Below, piece after piece: positions 14,655 through 22,454 of a stretch of 25,268 nt of DNA. The position numbers and the translations under genes are program-made. Each line of letters begins with the position of its first letter. Within the stretch, counting starts at the first letter, position 1. This DNA comes from a bacterium (GTDB taxonomy: Bacteria > ARS69). The stretch is from assembly GCA_025774865.1 (NCBI GenBank), contig JALGZO010000526.1, positions 1 to 25,268 on the forward strand, in the 5' to 3' direction. The notes beneath the pieces were generated by a model. That model ran no database searches and was not told the origin of the DNA. It saw only the letters and a program-made list of their open reading frames with translations.

Positions 14655-16706
14655 CTACCAGAGTTTCTTCTTGATCTCGACCCGCTCGATGTCGTCTTCG
14701 ACCTGAATCGCGTCGACCACGTCCATTCCCTCGACGACGCGTCCGAAGATCGTGTAGCGCCCGTTCAGGTGAGGCTGCGGGGAGTGCGTGATGAAGAACT
14801 GGCTGCCGCCCGTGTCCTTGCCGGCGTGCGCCATTCCGACCGTGCCCCGCTCGTAGCGGAGCGGGCTGTACTCACACCGGAGGTCGTACCCGGGATCGCC
14901 CCAGCCGTTGCCGATCGGGCATCCGCCCTGGATCACGAAGTTCGGCACGACCCGGTGGAAGCTGAGCCCGTCGTAGAAGCCGTCCTCCGCCAGGTTCACG
15001 AAGCTCTGCACCGTGCGTGGGGCTTCGCGATGCAGCAACTCGATCACGATGTCGCCGCGATTCGTGGTGATCGTCGCGGTGAAGCGCCCCGGCTTCGACT
15101 TGAGGTACGTATCGTCGAGGGGCTCGGGCTCGCCCGGCAGCTGACCCGCCGCCTCGACGTCCGGTTTGGGCTCACCGAGCTTCTCGAGAGAAGTAGCCGC
15201 TTCCGCCCGTACGCGGTGATCGAAGTCCTCGGTCAACCCCCGCAGAATTCCTCTCGAGGCGTCGGTATCGAAGTTGCCGAGAGCCTCGGCCGCCGCCAGG
15301 CGGATGTCGACGTGCTCGTTCGCCTCCGGATCCTGCTCGAGGAGCTCCCCGATGATGCGAGGGACCGTTTCCAGGGTGTTCTGCCGAGCCGTGGAGTCCT
15401 TCGGTGTCATCGTGCCGAGACCGTGCAGTGCGGCCGCCGTCACCGCCCAGTGCTTCTGCGAGAGCACCGAGGTCAGCTCACCAAGCGACCAGTCCGTGTC
15501 GAAGCTCCCCGCCCAGTAGGCGGCGGAGATCTGCTCACGCAACGGGCACTCCTCGTTGACGAGCCTGCCCTTCATGTAGAACACCGACGCCGACCGCCAC
15601 GCGAACATGGGGCCGGTCTCGGGAACTCGATTCGAAGCCTCCGCGAACGTCCGGTACGCGGCGTCGATCACGTACAGGCTCGAGTCGTCCGCCGCCAGCC
15701 ACAATTCCTCGACCATGTAGTTCGCATCCTCCAGGCCGACCGAGAGTGGCCGCAGCGTGGCGGCGCGCACCTGAGCCTCCGGAGCCTTCCGCAGCGGGAT
15801 GAGGATGTCGTCCTTCTTGAAGTGAAACGGGATGTCGTAGAGGGCAGCGGCGGCCGCGGTCCGGACGTGGACGTTCTCGTCCTTGCCCAAGACCCCGAGC
15901 CCGGCGAGCGCTTCGAGCTTCTTCGTCCGGCCGAGCGCGTCGGCGGCGCTGACCCGAACGCGCCAGTCGGGGTCCCGCGCGAGGAGGGACAGAGGGTCGA
16001 CCGCCGCGGCGTCCTCGATCTGCCCCGTCGCCTTCGTCGCCGCGAGCTTCACCGCCGGGTCGGAGTCGTTGAGGAGCGGACGCAGGTCGTCGGCGAGCTC
16101 GCGGCCCTTCAACCTTCCGGCCGCCCAGGCTGCGGAGGCGCGCACGGATGGGTCCGGGTCCGACAGCAACGGGCGAAGGTCGGCCGCGGCGACGCTGTCG
16201 CCAGTCGTCGCGAGCGCGGTCGCGGCTTCCGCCCGGATCGTCGCGGCCGGATCTGACAAGAAGGGGAGCAGCGCTTCCGCCGATCCTTCCCCGGAGAGCT
16301 TGCCGAGCGCGAGGACCGCCTCTTCACGCTCCTCCTGCAACGCGTTGGAGCTGGCCACCCGACTCAGAGCGTCACGGGCGTCTGCGCTGCGGATTTGCCC
16401 GAGCGCGAAGATCACCTCCAGCCGGGCGTTCGCGTCCGAGTCGTGGAGGGCGGCGATGAGCGGTTCTACGCTCTCTTCCCGGCCGATGCGGCCGAGGGCC
16501 CGAGCCGCCGCGGCGCGCGTCTCGGGCTGATCGTCCTTCAGCAGCTCGTTCAGTCGACCATTTCCGAGCGAGCGCCGGTCCTCCAGATTGGTGATCTCGT
16601 GCAGCACCGAGATGTCCCGCTTGGCTATCGCCGGTCCCGACCACAAGCAAGCCGCGGCGAGGACCGCGATCCCAACCAGTTCGAATCTCGTTCGGGGCGG
16701 AAACAT
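14655..16706 (-). CDS. Exported HEAT-repeat protein with C-terminal cyclophilin-type prolyl isomerase
   Basis: 683 residues from ATG 16706, chosen over GTG 16739 because AGAGGT lies 3-4 nt before it and it opens the hydrophobic leader. The leader ends near AIA-KRD (about residue 28); Cys20 after LAAA could alternatively be a lipoprotein cysteine. Residues about 30-500 are HEAT-like helical repeats with recurrent A-A-x-A-L-G-x-[IL] helices (for example AAARALGRIG, LEVIFALGQI, AEAATALA, AAEALGNFD). The last ~160 residues form a cyclophilin: LSFHRVVPNFVIQGG with the catalytic Arg, GSQFFITHSPQPHLNG and YTIFGRVVEGMDVVD. It should isomerise Xaa-Pro bonds outside the cytoplasm, with the HEAT part likely binding clients. 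It lies 53 bp after the TlpA-like gene, in the same direction. Confidence 0.88.
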   Translation of the reverse strand: MFPPRTRFELVGIAVLAAACLWSGPAIAKRDISVLHEITNLEDRRSLGNGRLNELLKDDQPETRAAAARALGRIGREESVEPLIAALHDSDANARLEVIFALGQIRSADARDALSRVASSNALQEEREEAVLALGKLSGEGSAEALLPFLSDPAATIRAEAATALATTGDSVAAADLRPLLSDPDPSVRASAAWAAGRLKGRELADDLRPLLNDSDPAVKLAATKATGQIEDAAAVDPLSLLARDPDWRVRVSAADALGRTKKLEALAGLGVLGKDENVHVRTAAAAALYDIPFHFKKDDILIPLRKAPEAQVRAATLRPLSVGLEDANYMVEELWLAADDSSLYVIDAAYRTFAEASNRVPETGPMFAWRSASVFYMKGRLVNEECPLREQISAAYWAGSFDTDWSLGELTSVLSQKHWAVTAAALHGLGTMTPKDSTARQNTLETVPRIIGELLEQDPEANEHVDIRLAAAEALGNFDTDASRGILRGLTEDFDHRVRAEAATSLEKLGEPKPDVEAAGQLPGEPEPLDDTYLKSKPGRFTATITTNRGDIVIELLHREAPRTVQSFVNLAEDGFYDGLSFHRVVPNFVIQGGCPIGNGWGDPGYDLRCEYSPLRYERGTVGMAHAGKDTGGSQFFITHSPQPHLNGRYTIFGRVVEGMDVVDAIQVEDDIERVEIKKKLW

Positions 16707-16759
16707 CGCACCTCTCTCCGTTCTGAGTGAAACGGTCACCCGTCGGAAGAGCGAAGCGG

Positions 16760-17413
16760 TCAGATCGGTCCGTCGCTTTCGGGTGTCGGCTCATCGAGCA
16801 GGGATTGGACGGCCTTCTGCATGACGTTCGCCGGCTGCATCCCGACGTAACGATTCCGAATCCGTCCCTCACGATCGATCAGGAAGGCGGTAGGGATGGC
16901 GCGGACCCCGCCAAAGGCGGCGGCCGTGGCCTGACTACCCATCGCGATCGAATAGTCCATTCGGGTCGTCTTGGCGAACGCCTCGACTTGCTCGAGTGCG
17001 GTCATTTCACCACGCTGACGGTCGAGCGAGACGCCGACGATCTCCAGTCCGTCCTTCTTGTGGGTGGCTTGCAGCGAGTTCAGGTGAGGGATGACCGCGC
17101 GGCAGGGCCCACACCAGGTCGCCCAGAAGTCCACGAGCACCACCTTGCCCCGGAGCGAGGACAGCTGGACGGTCCCGCCGCCGAGCTTCTCGAGCGTGAA
17201 GTCGGGCGCCGCCTTGTAGTCGGTCCCGGCACCGGCCTTCGTGGGAGCGCCGTCCGACGGACTCGCGGACTTCGGCGTCGCCGGGGCGACGTCCTGGGTC
17301 GCCGCCGCCTGACTCCCCGCCTGCGCGTCTTGATCGCCGCACCCGCCCACGATGACGAGGGGCGCCGCCGTGAGGAGCGAGAGGGCCAATGACCAGGGCT
17401 TTCGTGAGCTCAT
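16760..17413 (-). CDS. TlpA/ResA-like thiol-disulfide redoxin lipoprotein
   Basis: 217 residues. The signal peptide carries a lipobox-like VGGC (Cys25), then a low-complexity Ala/Pro/Ser/Lys linker (about 30-68) and a thioredoxin fold. The active site is WCGPC (Cys101, Cys104), with VVLVDFWATWCGPC, VGVSLDRQ and the cis-proline element RAIPTAFLIDREGRI. It probably reduces or exchanges disulfides in envelope proteins, for example in cytochrome maturation or general folding. The ATG at 17413 overlaps the cysteine desulfurase stop (ATGA). An open frame continues upstream on the same strand but only shadows the desulfurase gene. Confidence 0.92.
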   Translation of the reverse strand: MSSRKPWSLALSLLTAAPLVIVGGCGDQDAQAGSQAAATQDVAPATPKSASPSDGAPTKAGAGTDYKAAPDFTLEKLGGGTVQLSSLRGKVVLVDFWATWCGPCRAVIPHLNSLQATHKKDGLEIVGVSLDRQRGEMTALEQVEAFAKTTRMDYSIAMGSQATAAAFGGVRAIPTAFLIDREGRIRNRYVGMQPANVMQKAVQSLLDEPTPESDGPI

Positions 17414-18579
17414 TTGATGTCTCCGGTGGAGAGGGAAGCGCTGGTCCCGGCGTTCGCGAGCCGGGCGGCGACGGCCGGGAGAATGCGAATCACTTCTTCG
17501 ATGTCGGAGTCGGTGGTTCCCGAGCCCAGCGAAAACCGGATCGACCCGGCGGCCTCGCCCCGGCTCCGCCCCATGGCCCGCAAGACATGGGAAGGTTCCG
17601 CCGCCCCCGCGTTGCACGCCGCTCCCGTCGAGATTGCGATTCCCTCCAGATCCAGAGCGACCAGGAGAGCTTCGCCGTCGATTCCCCCGAAGGTCACGTT
17701 CGACGTGTTGGGCAGGCGACTGCCCTCCCCTCCATTGATGCGGTGAGCGGGGAAGACGGTGCGGATCCCTGCCTCCAGTCGGTCCCGAAGGGCGCCCAGG
17801 CGGGCGGCGCTCGCCTCGAGATCCGCCACTGCGGACTCGGCTGCTTTTCCGAACCCCACGATTCCAGGAAGGTTCTCCGTACCGGGCCGGAGCGCCCGCT
17901 CCTGGCCTCCTCCGGTCAGCTGGGGGCGCAGATCGACGCCGTCGCGGATCAGGAGAGCGCCCACCCCCTTCGGCCCGCCGATCTTGTGGCTCGAGATCGA
18001 TGCGAGATCGATGGGAAGATCCGTGAAGGAGAACGGGCTCTTGCCGAAGCACTGAACGGCATCCGAGTGGAACAGGACGCCCTTCGCGCGACAGATCTCT
18101 CCGACCCGGGCGATCGGCTGAAGGACGCCGGTCTCGTTGTTCGCGGTCATGACGGAGACCAGGGCCGTGTCGGGGTCGATGCTCGCCGCCAGCCGGTCGC
18201 AGTCGAGGACTCCGCTCTCCTCCACCGGCAGCACGGTCACGCGGACACCGTCTTGCTCGAGGTCCTCGAGCGTCTCGAGCACGGCCTCGTGCTCGGTGGC
18301 GACGCTGACGATGTGCCGCCCCCCTCGCGACGCGACGCCCCGCAGGGCGAGATTGTTGGCCTCGGTCCCGCCGGAGGTGAAGACGACCGAATGCGCTCCG
18401 CACCTCGCGGCCGCCGCGACGCGATCACGCGCGTTCTCGCGCAGACTTCGCGCTTCTCGTCCGAAACGGTGAAGGCTCGACGGATTGCCCGGCCCGCCCG
18501 CGAGACAAGCGATCATCTCTTCGACGACTTCGCGTCGCACGGGGGTGGTGGCGTTGTAGTCCAAGTAGATCGCGCGCAA
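17410..18579 (-). CDS. iscS: Cysteine desulfurase (IscS/NifS-type)
   Basis: 389 residues from TTG at 18579. It is a PLP enzyme that takes sulfur from cysteine for Fe-S clusters or tRNA thiolation. Numbering from this start, visible features are YLDYNATTP (near 5), GNPSSLHRFG (near 31), TEHEAV with catalytic His97, PLP lysine in SSHKIGGPKG (Lys199), GGGQERALRPGTEN (near 223) and the active-site Cys322 in STGAACNAG. The short catalytic-cysteine loop fits the IscS/NifS group. TTG is preferred because GGAG lies 7 nt before it; an in-frame start at 18624 would add an unusual 15-residue head. It is coupled by ATGA to a TlpA-like gene; no iscU, sufBC or mnmA is in view. Symbol is by family similarity; nifS is equally possible. 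Confidence 0.93.
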   Translation of the reverse strand: MRAIYLDYNATTPVRREVVEEMIACLAGGPGNPSSLHRFGREARSLRENARDRVAAAARCGAHSVVFTSGGTEANNLALRGVASRGGRHIVSVATEHEAVLETLEDLEQDGVRVTVLPVEESGVLDCDRLAASIDPDTALVSVMTANNETGVLQPIARVGEICRAKGVLFHSDAVQCFGKSPFSFTDLPIDLASISSHKIGGPKGVGALLIRDGVDLRPQLTGGGQERALRPGTENLPGIVGFGKAAESAVADLEASAARLGALRDRLEAGIRTVFPAHRINGGEGSRLPNTSNVTFGGIDGEALLVALDLEGIAISTGAACNAGAAEPSHVLRAMGRSRGEAAGSIRFSLGSGTTDSDIEEVIRILPAVAARLANAGTSASLSTGDIK

Positions 18580-18672
18580 TTTCGTTCTCCGGAGCCCGGA
18601 CGAAGAGTGTCGGTAGGGTGCCACGTAAGACCCATCGAGGTAAAGACGCCCCGAATGCGGGTCGGTCGGCGA

Positions 18673-18717
18673 GCGACTTCGAGAGTCGCGGCGGCGACGA
18701 GGAGTGACTTCGAAGTC
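18673..18717. promoter_or_regulatory. Pair of dyad sequences between divergent genes
   Basis: GCGACT-TCGAG-AGTCGC (18673-18689) and the perfect 12-bp palindrome GACTTCGAAGTC (18706-18717) share the half-site GACTTCGA. They lie between the divergent cysteine desulfurase and cyclase-like genes. The first has the GACT-N5-AGTC spacing of the IscR type-1 site, though flanks do not match. They may be operators. An 8-T run (18734-18741) follows on the plus strand; a terminator role is the alternative. Confidence 0.35.
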
Positions 18718-18843
18718 GCAGTCTCGTTTTCGATTTTTTTTGTGACTCCGGCGTTCATTCGCGCCTTTTCTTCTCCACCTGAGATGGTGTAAGATTTCTC
18801 TTGGAAGGATTCTGCTCTTCTTGCATCTGGGACGCCCCTGCTC

Positions 18844-19959
18844 ATGAGTTTCTCCGCCCTCGCCAGCGCCACCGAATTCCTGGCCCGGTGCGACGGTGCC
18901 GCGATTCGCCTACACGCGGCGAGATCCCTCGGAAGCCCGCGCAAGTTCGGCACGATCAGCGCGCTTCGCGAAGGGGCCGAGCGCGACATGTTCGCGCGCG
19001 ACGTTCGTGAGCTCTTTCTCCTCCCGTATGCGCAGGCGCTGCGAAACGGTCGCCTCCGCGGTGAAGCGTCCGGCATTCTGGGCCCGGTGCTCTCCTCGAA
19101 CGCGTCCGTGGCCCTCGATGCGCTGATCGCGCGCGGTTGCTTGCGGCCGTCGGAAGCGGTCAACGTCGTGCTCGACGACATGCTGACCCGGGCTCATCCG
19201 CGGGGTTTCTTCTACGAGCCGTACCAGGCGGAGGAAGCCTATTCGGCGCGGTCTCGGGAGGAAGAGATCTGTTTCGTCGTCATCACGGCGTTTTGCGTGC
19301 GGTATCTGATCGCGTTCGGTCGCGGGCGGGATTCGCGCATCGCGAAGGCGGTCGCGTGGCTCTGCAAGATGCAGGACCAGGACGGGGCCTGGCGGCCGAG
19401 CCGCACTCGCCTCTGCAGGAATGAGACGGAAGGCTATCAGCTCACGCGAGCGGTGGCGCAGGCCTTCGCGGAACTGCCGGCGCCGGCCCTGAAGCGCTAC
19501 GTGCCCCCGCGGCGGCGCCTGGCCGCGGCGTGGGCCGACCGGGTGCTCGTCCGGTGCGAAGACCCCGACGCCGTGCTGACCGATCTCAACATCGCGGAAG
19601 ATCCGCAGGGACCGTCACACGCCGGTCGCGGTCCCGACATCCCGACCGCCCTCCACGATCGCATCCTGTACTTCCCGCTCGAGGACCTCTGGCTGGCGCT
19701 CGCGGTCGGAGCGTCCCCGAAGCACCCCCACCTGGCTCCGTGGATTCAGTGGCTCGAGGAGAGCCAGCTGGCCGATGGCTCCTGGCGGCTGGGGGATCCG
19801 AGTCTCCGGGAGCGCTTGCTCCTTTCCGACCCGAACGGCCGGCTCCGCGCGGAGGCCCTCTTCCTCACCGACGAGTGGATCACGCTCCGCGGCGCCCAGA
19901 TCCTCCGTATCGCGCGGAAACGCACCCGCGTGCCGTCGGCCGAGCCCGTCGCAGCCTAG
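18844..19959 (+). CDS. Terpenoid-cyclase/prenyltransferase-fold protein of unknown function
   Basis: 371 residues, no signal peptide, helical throughout. Two QW-like repeats are visible: WLCKMQDQDGAW (172-183) and WLEESQLADGSW (303-314), the signature of the alpha/alpha barrel shared by squalene cyclases, prenyltransferase beta subunits and related proteins. I find no DxDD protonation motif of class II cyclases and no obvious zinc-binding prenyltransferase set, so it is probably not a standard cyclase. The N-terminal 130 residues match nothing I know. The ribosome-binding site is weak. It is divergent from the desulfurase and 66 bp upstream of cheW; a promoter-like TAAGAT lies at 18790-18795 with a poor -35. 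Confidence 0.62.
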   Translation: MSFSALASATEFLARCDGAAIRLHAARSLGSPRKFGTISALREGAERDMFARDVRELFLLPYAQALRNGRLRGEASGILGPVLSSNASVALDALIARGCLRPSEAVNVVLDDMLTRAHPRGFFYEPYQAEEAYSARSREEEICFVVITAFCVRYLIAFGRGRDSRIAKAVAWLCKMQDQDGAWRPSRTRLCRNETEGYQLTRAVAQAFAELPAPALKRYVPPRRRLAAAWADRVLVRCEDPDAVLTDLNIAEDPQGPSHAGRGPDIPTALHDRILYFPLEDLWLALAVGASPKHPHLAPWIQWLEESQLADGSWRLGDPSLRERLLLSDPNGRLRAEALFLTDEWITLRGAQILRIARKRTRVPSAEPVAA

Positions 19960-19988
19960 GCTCGCCTCTGGCCGAGGTCCGCCCCCGT

Positions 19989-19997
19989 TGGTACGAT
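19989..19997 (+). promoter_or_regulatory. Possible extended -10 promoter of cheW
   Basis: TGGTACGAT matches TGnTAnnnT, with a predicted start near 20004 and a 22-nt leader containing GAGGG before the GTG at 20026. The -35 region (TGGCCG at 17 bp) is poor. Confidence 0.35.
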
Positions 19998-20025
19998 CTC
20001 CGATCTCACCGACCGAGGGTCGAAC

Positions 20026-20529
20026 GTGACGCCGACCACTTTACATCTCGTGACGTTTCGACGCGGCTCGCTCGTTCTGGGCGTCGACGTGCGGAACGTG
20101 CGAAGAGTCCTCCGGGCCCCGCGGATTCGTCCGTTGCCGGCCTCGCCGGCCTTCGTGTCGGGCGGCATCACGGTGGGCGAGCGGCTCGAAGTGCTCGTCG
20201 ACCTCGGCGTGCTCCTGGCAAAGCATGGCGAGCCGCCCGAATCCCCCGGTGTTCTCCTCGTCCGCTCGCAATCGCGTGACTTCGGGCTGTTGGCCGACGA
20301 CCTCGGCGAGGTCATCGAGGTGCCGGCCGAAGCCATGCAGGCGGCGCCGCCATTTCTCGGGGGCGAGCACGCCCGGTTGCTCCGGGGCATCGTTCCACGG
20401 AAAGAGGACGAGGTTCTCGTACTCGATCTCGACACCCTGGCGGCGACGGAGGTGCTTCGTTCCGCGGAAACCGCCGTGCCGTCCGCCGCCGAGTCCGTTC
20501 CCGAGGCGGAAGACCGGCCCCGATCCTGA
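20026..20529 (+). CDS. cheW: CheW-like adaptor protein
   Basis: 167 residues. A single CheW-like domain spans about 5-145: HLVTFRRGSLVLGVDVRNVRRVLRAP opens it, with the family's hydrophobic-V-x-x-V-R-R-V-L element, then LEVLVDLGVLL, FGLLADDLGEVIEVP and LVLDLDTLAA. CheW couples chemoreceptors to the CheA kinase; as a lone gene it may instead serve another receptor or a kinase adaptor role. No mcp, cheA or cheY-type partner is adjacent. The GTG start has GAGGG 7 nt upstream. The C-terminal ~25 residues are acidic and disordered-looking. The next gene starts 1 bp after its stop. Confidence 0.82.
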   Translation: MTPTTLHLVTFRRGSLVLGVDVRNVRRVLRAPRIRPLPASPAFVSGGITVGERLEVLVDLGVLLAKHGEPPESPGVLLVRSQSRDFGLLADDLGEVIEVPAEAMQAAPPFLGGEHARLLRGIVPRKEDEVLVLDLDTLAATEVLRSAETAVPSAAESVPEAEDRPRS

Positions 20530-20530
20530 T

Positions 20531-21859
20531 TTGAGATCCTCGCGGAGGCTGCCTCTCGCGGCCGCGCTCGTTCTCCTGGCTTCCGGCGGCGTCGCGGCCC
20601 TGCCGAATCCCGTCGCAGCGTATCCCGGGTGGCTCGCGTTCACGGCCGTGGGAACCTTGGGCTGGCTCGTCGCCGCGCGAGCGGCCGAGACCGGTCCGGA
20701 CACCCGGACCGCGGTCGCCCTGGTGCTCGGGGTGGGGTTGGTCGCGCGCGCGCTGCTGCTCGTTCCGGACGTGCCGCTCTCGGATGATCTGTATCGCTAT
20801 CTGTGGGACGGACGAGTCGCGAACGCCGGACACAACCCGTTCCGGTGGGCGCCCTCGGATCCCGCGCTGGACGAGCTTCGCGACGACGAGATCTGGCCTC
20901 GTATCAACCACCCGACCGTGCCCACGATCTACCCGCCGGTCGCCCAGTTCGTATTCCGCGGGATCGATCGAGTGGCGCCGACGCCGCTCGGAACGCGCGC
21001 GACGTTCGCGTTTCTCGATCTCATGGCGGCCGCGCTGCTCGTTCCGGTTCTCCGCGCGCGCCGGCGGTCCGCGTCACTGGCGGTCCTCTACGCGTGGTGC
21101 CCGCTCGCGATCCAGGAAAGCGCGGGCGGCGGGCACACCGACGGGCTCGGGGTGGCGCTCCTCGTCGCCGCGCTCGGGCTCCGGGAGCGAGCCGGTCCCG
21201 GGAGGCTCCGGGAAGCGGGCGTCGGATTTTTCGTGGCGCTCTCGGCGTGCGTCAAGCCCGTCGGAGTAGTGCTCTTGCCCGCACTTCTCCGCGCGACACG
21301 CTCGCGACGATGGGTGGTCCTCGCGGCCGGCGCCGGGACCACGCTCTTCCTTTTCGTTCCTTATCTCGACGCCGGAGCAATGGTCGCTCGTGGCTTCTTC
21401 ACCTACGCCGAACACTGGCGCTTCAACGATCTCGGGTATTCGATGGTCGTGGCCGTCGGCCTCGGCCCGACCGCGGCCCGCTGGGTGCTCGCGGCGACCC
21501 TCGCCGCCGTCGCGATCGCGGCTCCGTTCCGTTGGCCGGACCCGCTCGCGGCCGGGGGCGTCGCCGTCGGCGCGCTGCTCGCGCTCTCGCCGACCGTCCA
21601 TCCGTGGTACATCGTGTGGATCGTCCCGTTCTTGCCGTTTCTCCCACGGTTCGCCCGGCCGGCGGGATTTGCCCTCGTAGCGCTCGCGCCCGTCTCCTAC
21701 GCCGCGGCGTGGACGCTCGCGCGCACCGGCGAGTGGGCCGAGCCCGCGTGGAGCCGGCCGGTCCTGTGGGCCCCGGTCATGGCGTTGCTCGTGATCGGTC
21801 TGGTCCGCGTCACGGGATCGCCGTCGACTCCCGGCGACCCCGGATCCTCCGAACGCTGA
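20531..21859 (+). CDS. GT-C fold membrane glycosyltransferase (GT87/mannosyltransferase-like)
   Basis: 442 residues from the proposed TTG at 20531, which follows the cheW stop by 1 bp; the ribosome-binding site is weak, so the start is the least sure part. The protein has many transmembrane segments (about 8-24, 34-48, 62-80, 160-175, 185-218, 231-253, 260-278, 303-330, 342-372, 378-396 and 411-427). The first loop carries the GT-C acidic motif PLSDDLYRYLWDGRV (Asp85/Asp86), typical of polyprenyl-phosphate-sugar-dependent mannosyl/arabinosyl-type enzymes, and the C-terminal part has the family-like SPTVHPWYIVW. It likely transfers sugars to a lipid- or envelope-linked acceptor. Its last 50 bp overlap the convergent DUF4126 gene. 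Confidence 0.8.
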   Translation: MRSSRRLPLAAALVLLASGGVAALPNPVAAYPGWLAFTAVGTLGWLVAARAAETGPDTRTAVALVLGVGLVARALLLVPDVPLSDDLYRYLWDGRVANAGHNPFRWAPSDPALDELRDDEIWPRINHPTVPTIYPPVAQFVFRGIDRVAPTPLGTRATFAFLDLMAAALLVPVLRARRRSASLAVLYAWCPLAIQESAGGGHTDGLGVALLVAALGLRERAGPGRLREAGVGFFVALSACVKPVGVVLLPALLRATRSRRWVVLAAGAGTTLFLFVPYLDAGAMVARGFFTYAEHWRFNDLGYSMVVAVGLGPTAARWVLAATLAAVAIAAPFRWPDPLAAGGVAVGALLALSPTVHPWYIVWIVPFLPFLPRFARPAGFALVALAPVSYAAAWTLARTGEWAEPAWSRPVLWAPVMALLVIGLVRVTGSPSTPGDPGSSER

Positions 21860-22376
21860 CGAAGACGAACAGCGCCAGGATCGGCAGGACGAGAACGGGC
21901 CACCCGATCGCGAGGACGCTCATCAGGAGGGATCCGAGCAGCTCGAACGTCGCCACGACGAAGTTGCCGAGTCCGCCCGTGGTCGCCGTCGACACGCTCC
22001 GCAGGAGGAGACCTCCTCCCTGAAAGCCGCCGGCGATCCCGCCGCCGGCCACGACGGCGACCGACCACCGCACGAACGGCGGAACGTCGGTGACGACCGA
22101 TGCCGTGGCGACGATTCCCGCGACGATCGTCGCCGGTCCTGCGAGCACGTCGAGGGCGTTGTCGAGCCACGGGACGTAGAACGCGAGCACCTCGAGGAGG
22201 GTCGCCACTCCGAACGCGATCAGGGCCGGCCGCGTTCCGATCCACTCGAAGCCCTCCGCGAGCGGTAGGTGACCGGTCGTCGCCGCCGCGCTCATGACGA
22301 GGAAGGGCACGAAGATCCGGAAGCCGCACGCGGCCGCGAGCCCCAGACCGACGAGGATGCTGAACATGGTCTCCAT
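21810..22376 (-). CDS. DUF4126 family membrane protein
   Basis: 188 residues with about five hydrophobic segments (5-30, 48-69, 82-96, 102-126, 136-174). CGFRIFVPFLVM near 17-28 and PWLDNALDVLAGP near 69-81 are the recurring patterns of DUF4126 proteins; no function is established for the family. An extended -10 TGCTAGCCT sits so that the predicted transcription start coincides with the A of the ATG at 22376, so translation may be leaderless; another ATG 9 nt inside has a GGAG just before it. It is divergent from the aminotransferase and overlaps the glycosyltransferase by 50 bp at the 3' ends. Confidence 0.85.
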   Translation of the reverse strand: METMFSILVGLGLAAACGFRIFVPFLVMSAAATTGHLPLAEGFEWIGTRPALIAFGVATLLEVLAFYVPWLDNALDVLAGPATIVAGIVATASVVTDVPPFVRWSVAVVAGGGIAGGFQGGGLLLRSVSTATTGGLGNFVVATFELLGSLLMSVLAIGWPVLVLPILALFVFVSVRRIRGRRESTAIP

Positions 22377-22382
22377 GGGGGG

Positions 22383-22391
22383 AGGCTAGCA
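22383..22391 (-). promoter_or_regulatory. Extended -10 of the DUF4126 gene
   Basis: On the minus strand TGCTAGCCT (-10 TAGCCT at 22383-22388) lies 7 nt before the ATG, which puts the predicted +1 at the start codon itself. A TTCCCC at 17 bp is a weak -35. Confidence 0.4.
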
Positions 22392-22454
22392 GCGAGGCCG
22401 AGGCAGGGGAAGACTCGAGGGACGCGCAGAGGTAGGATGGGGGCGGGAGGGACC

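Noticed and set aside
17414-18403. Extended TlpA-like open frame reading through the desulfurase gene
   Set aside because: The upstream part is Arg/Gly-rich shadow sequence; the true start at 17413 begins a signal peptide and overlaps the desulfurase stop.
18844-19959. Calling this gene a squalene-hopene cyclase
   Set aside because: About half the usual length and no DxDD motif; only the fold is suggested.
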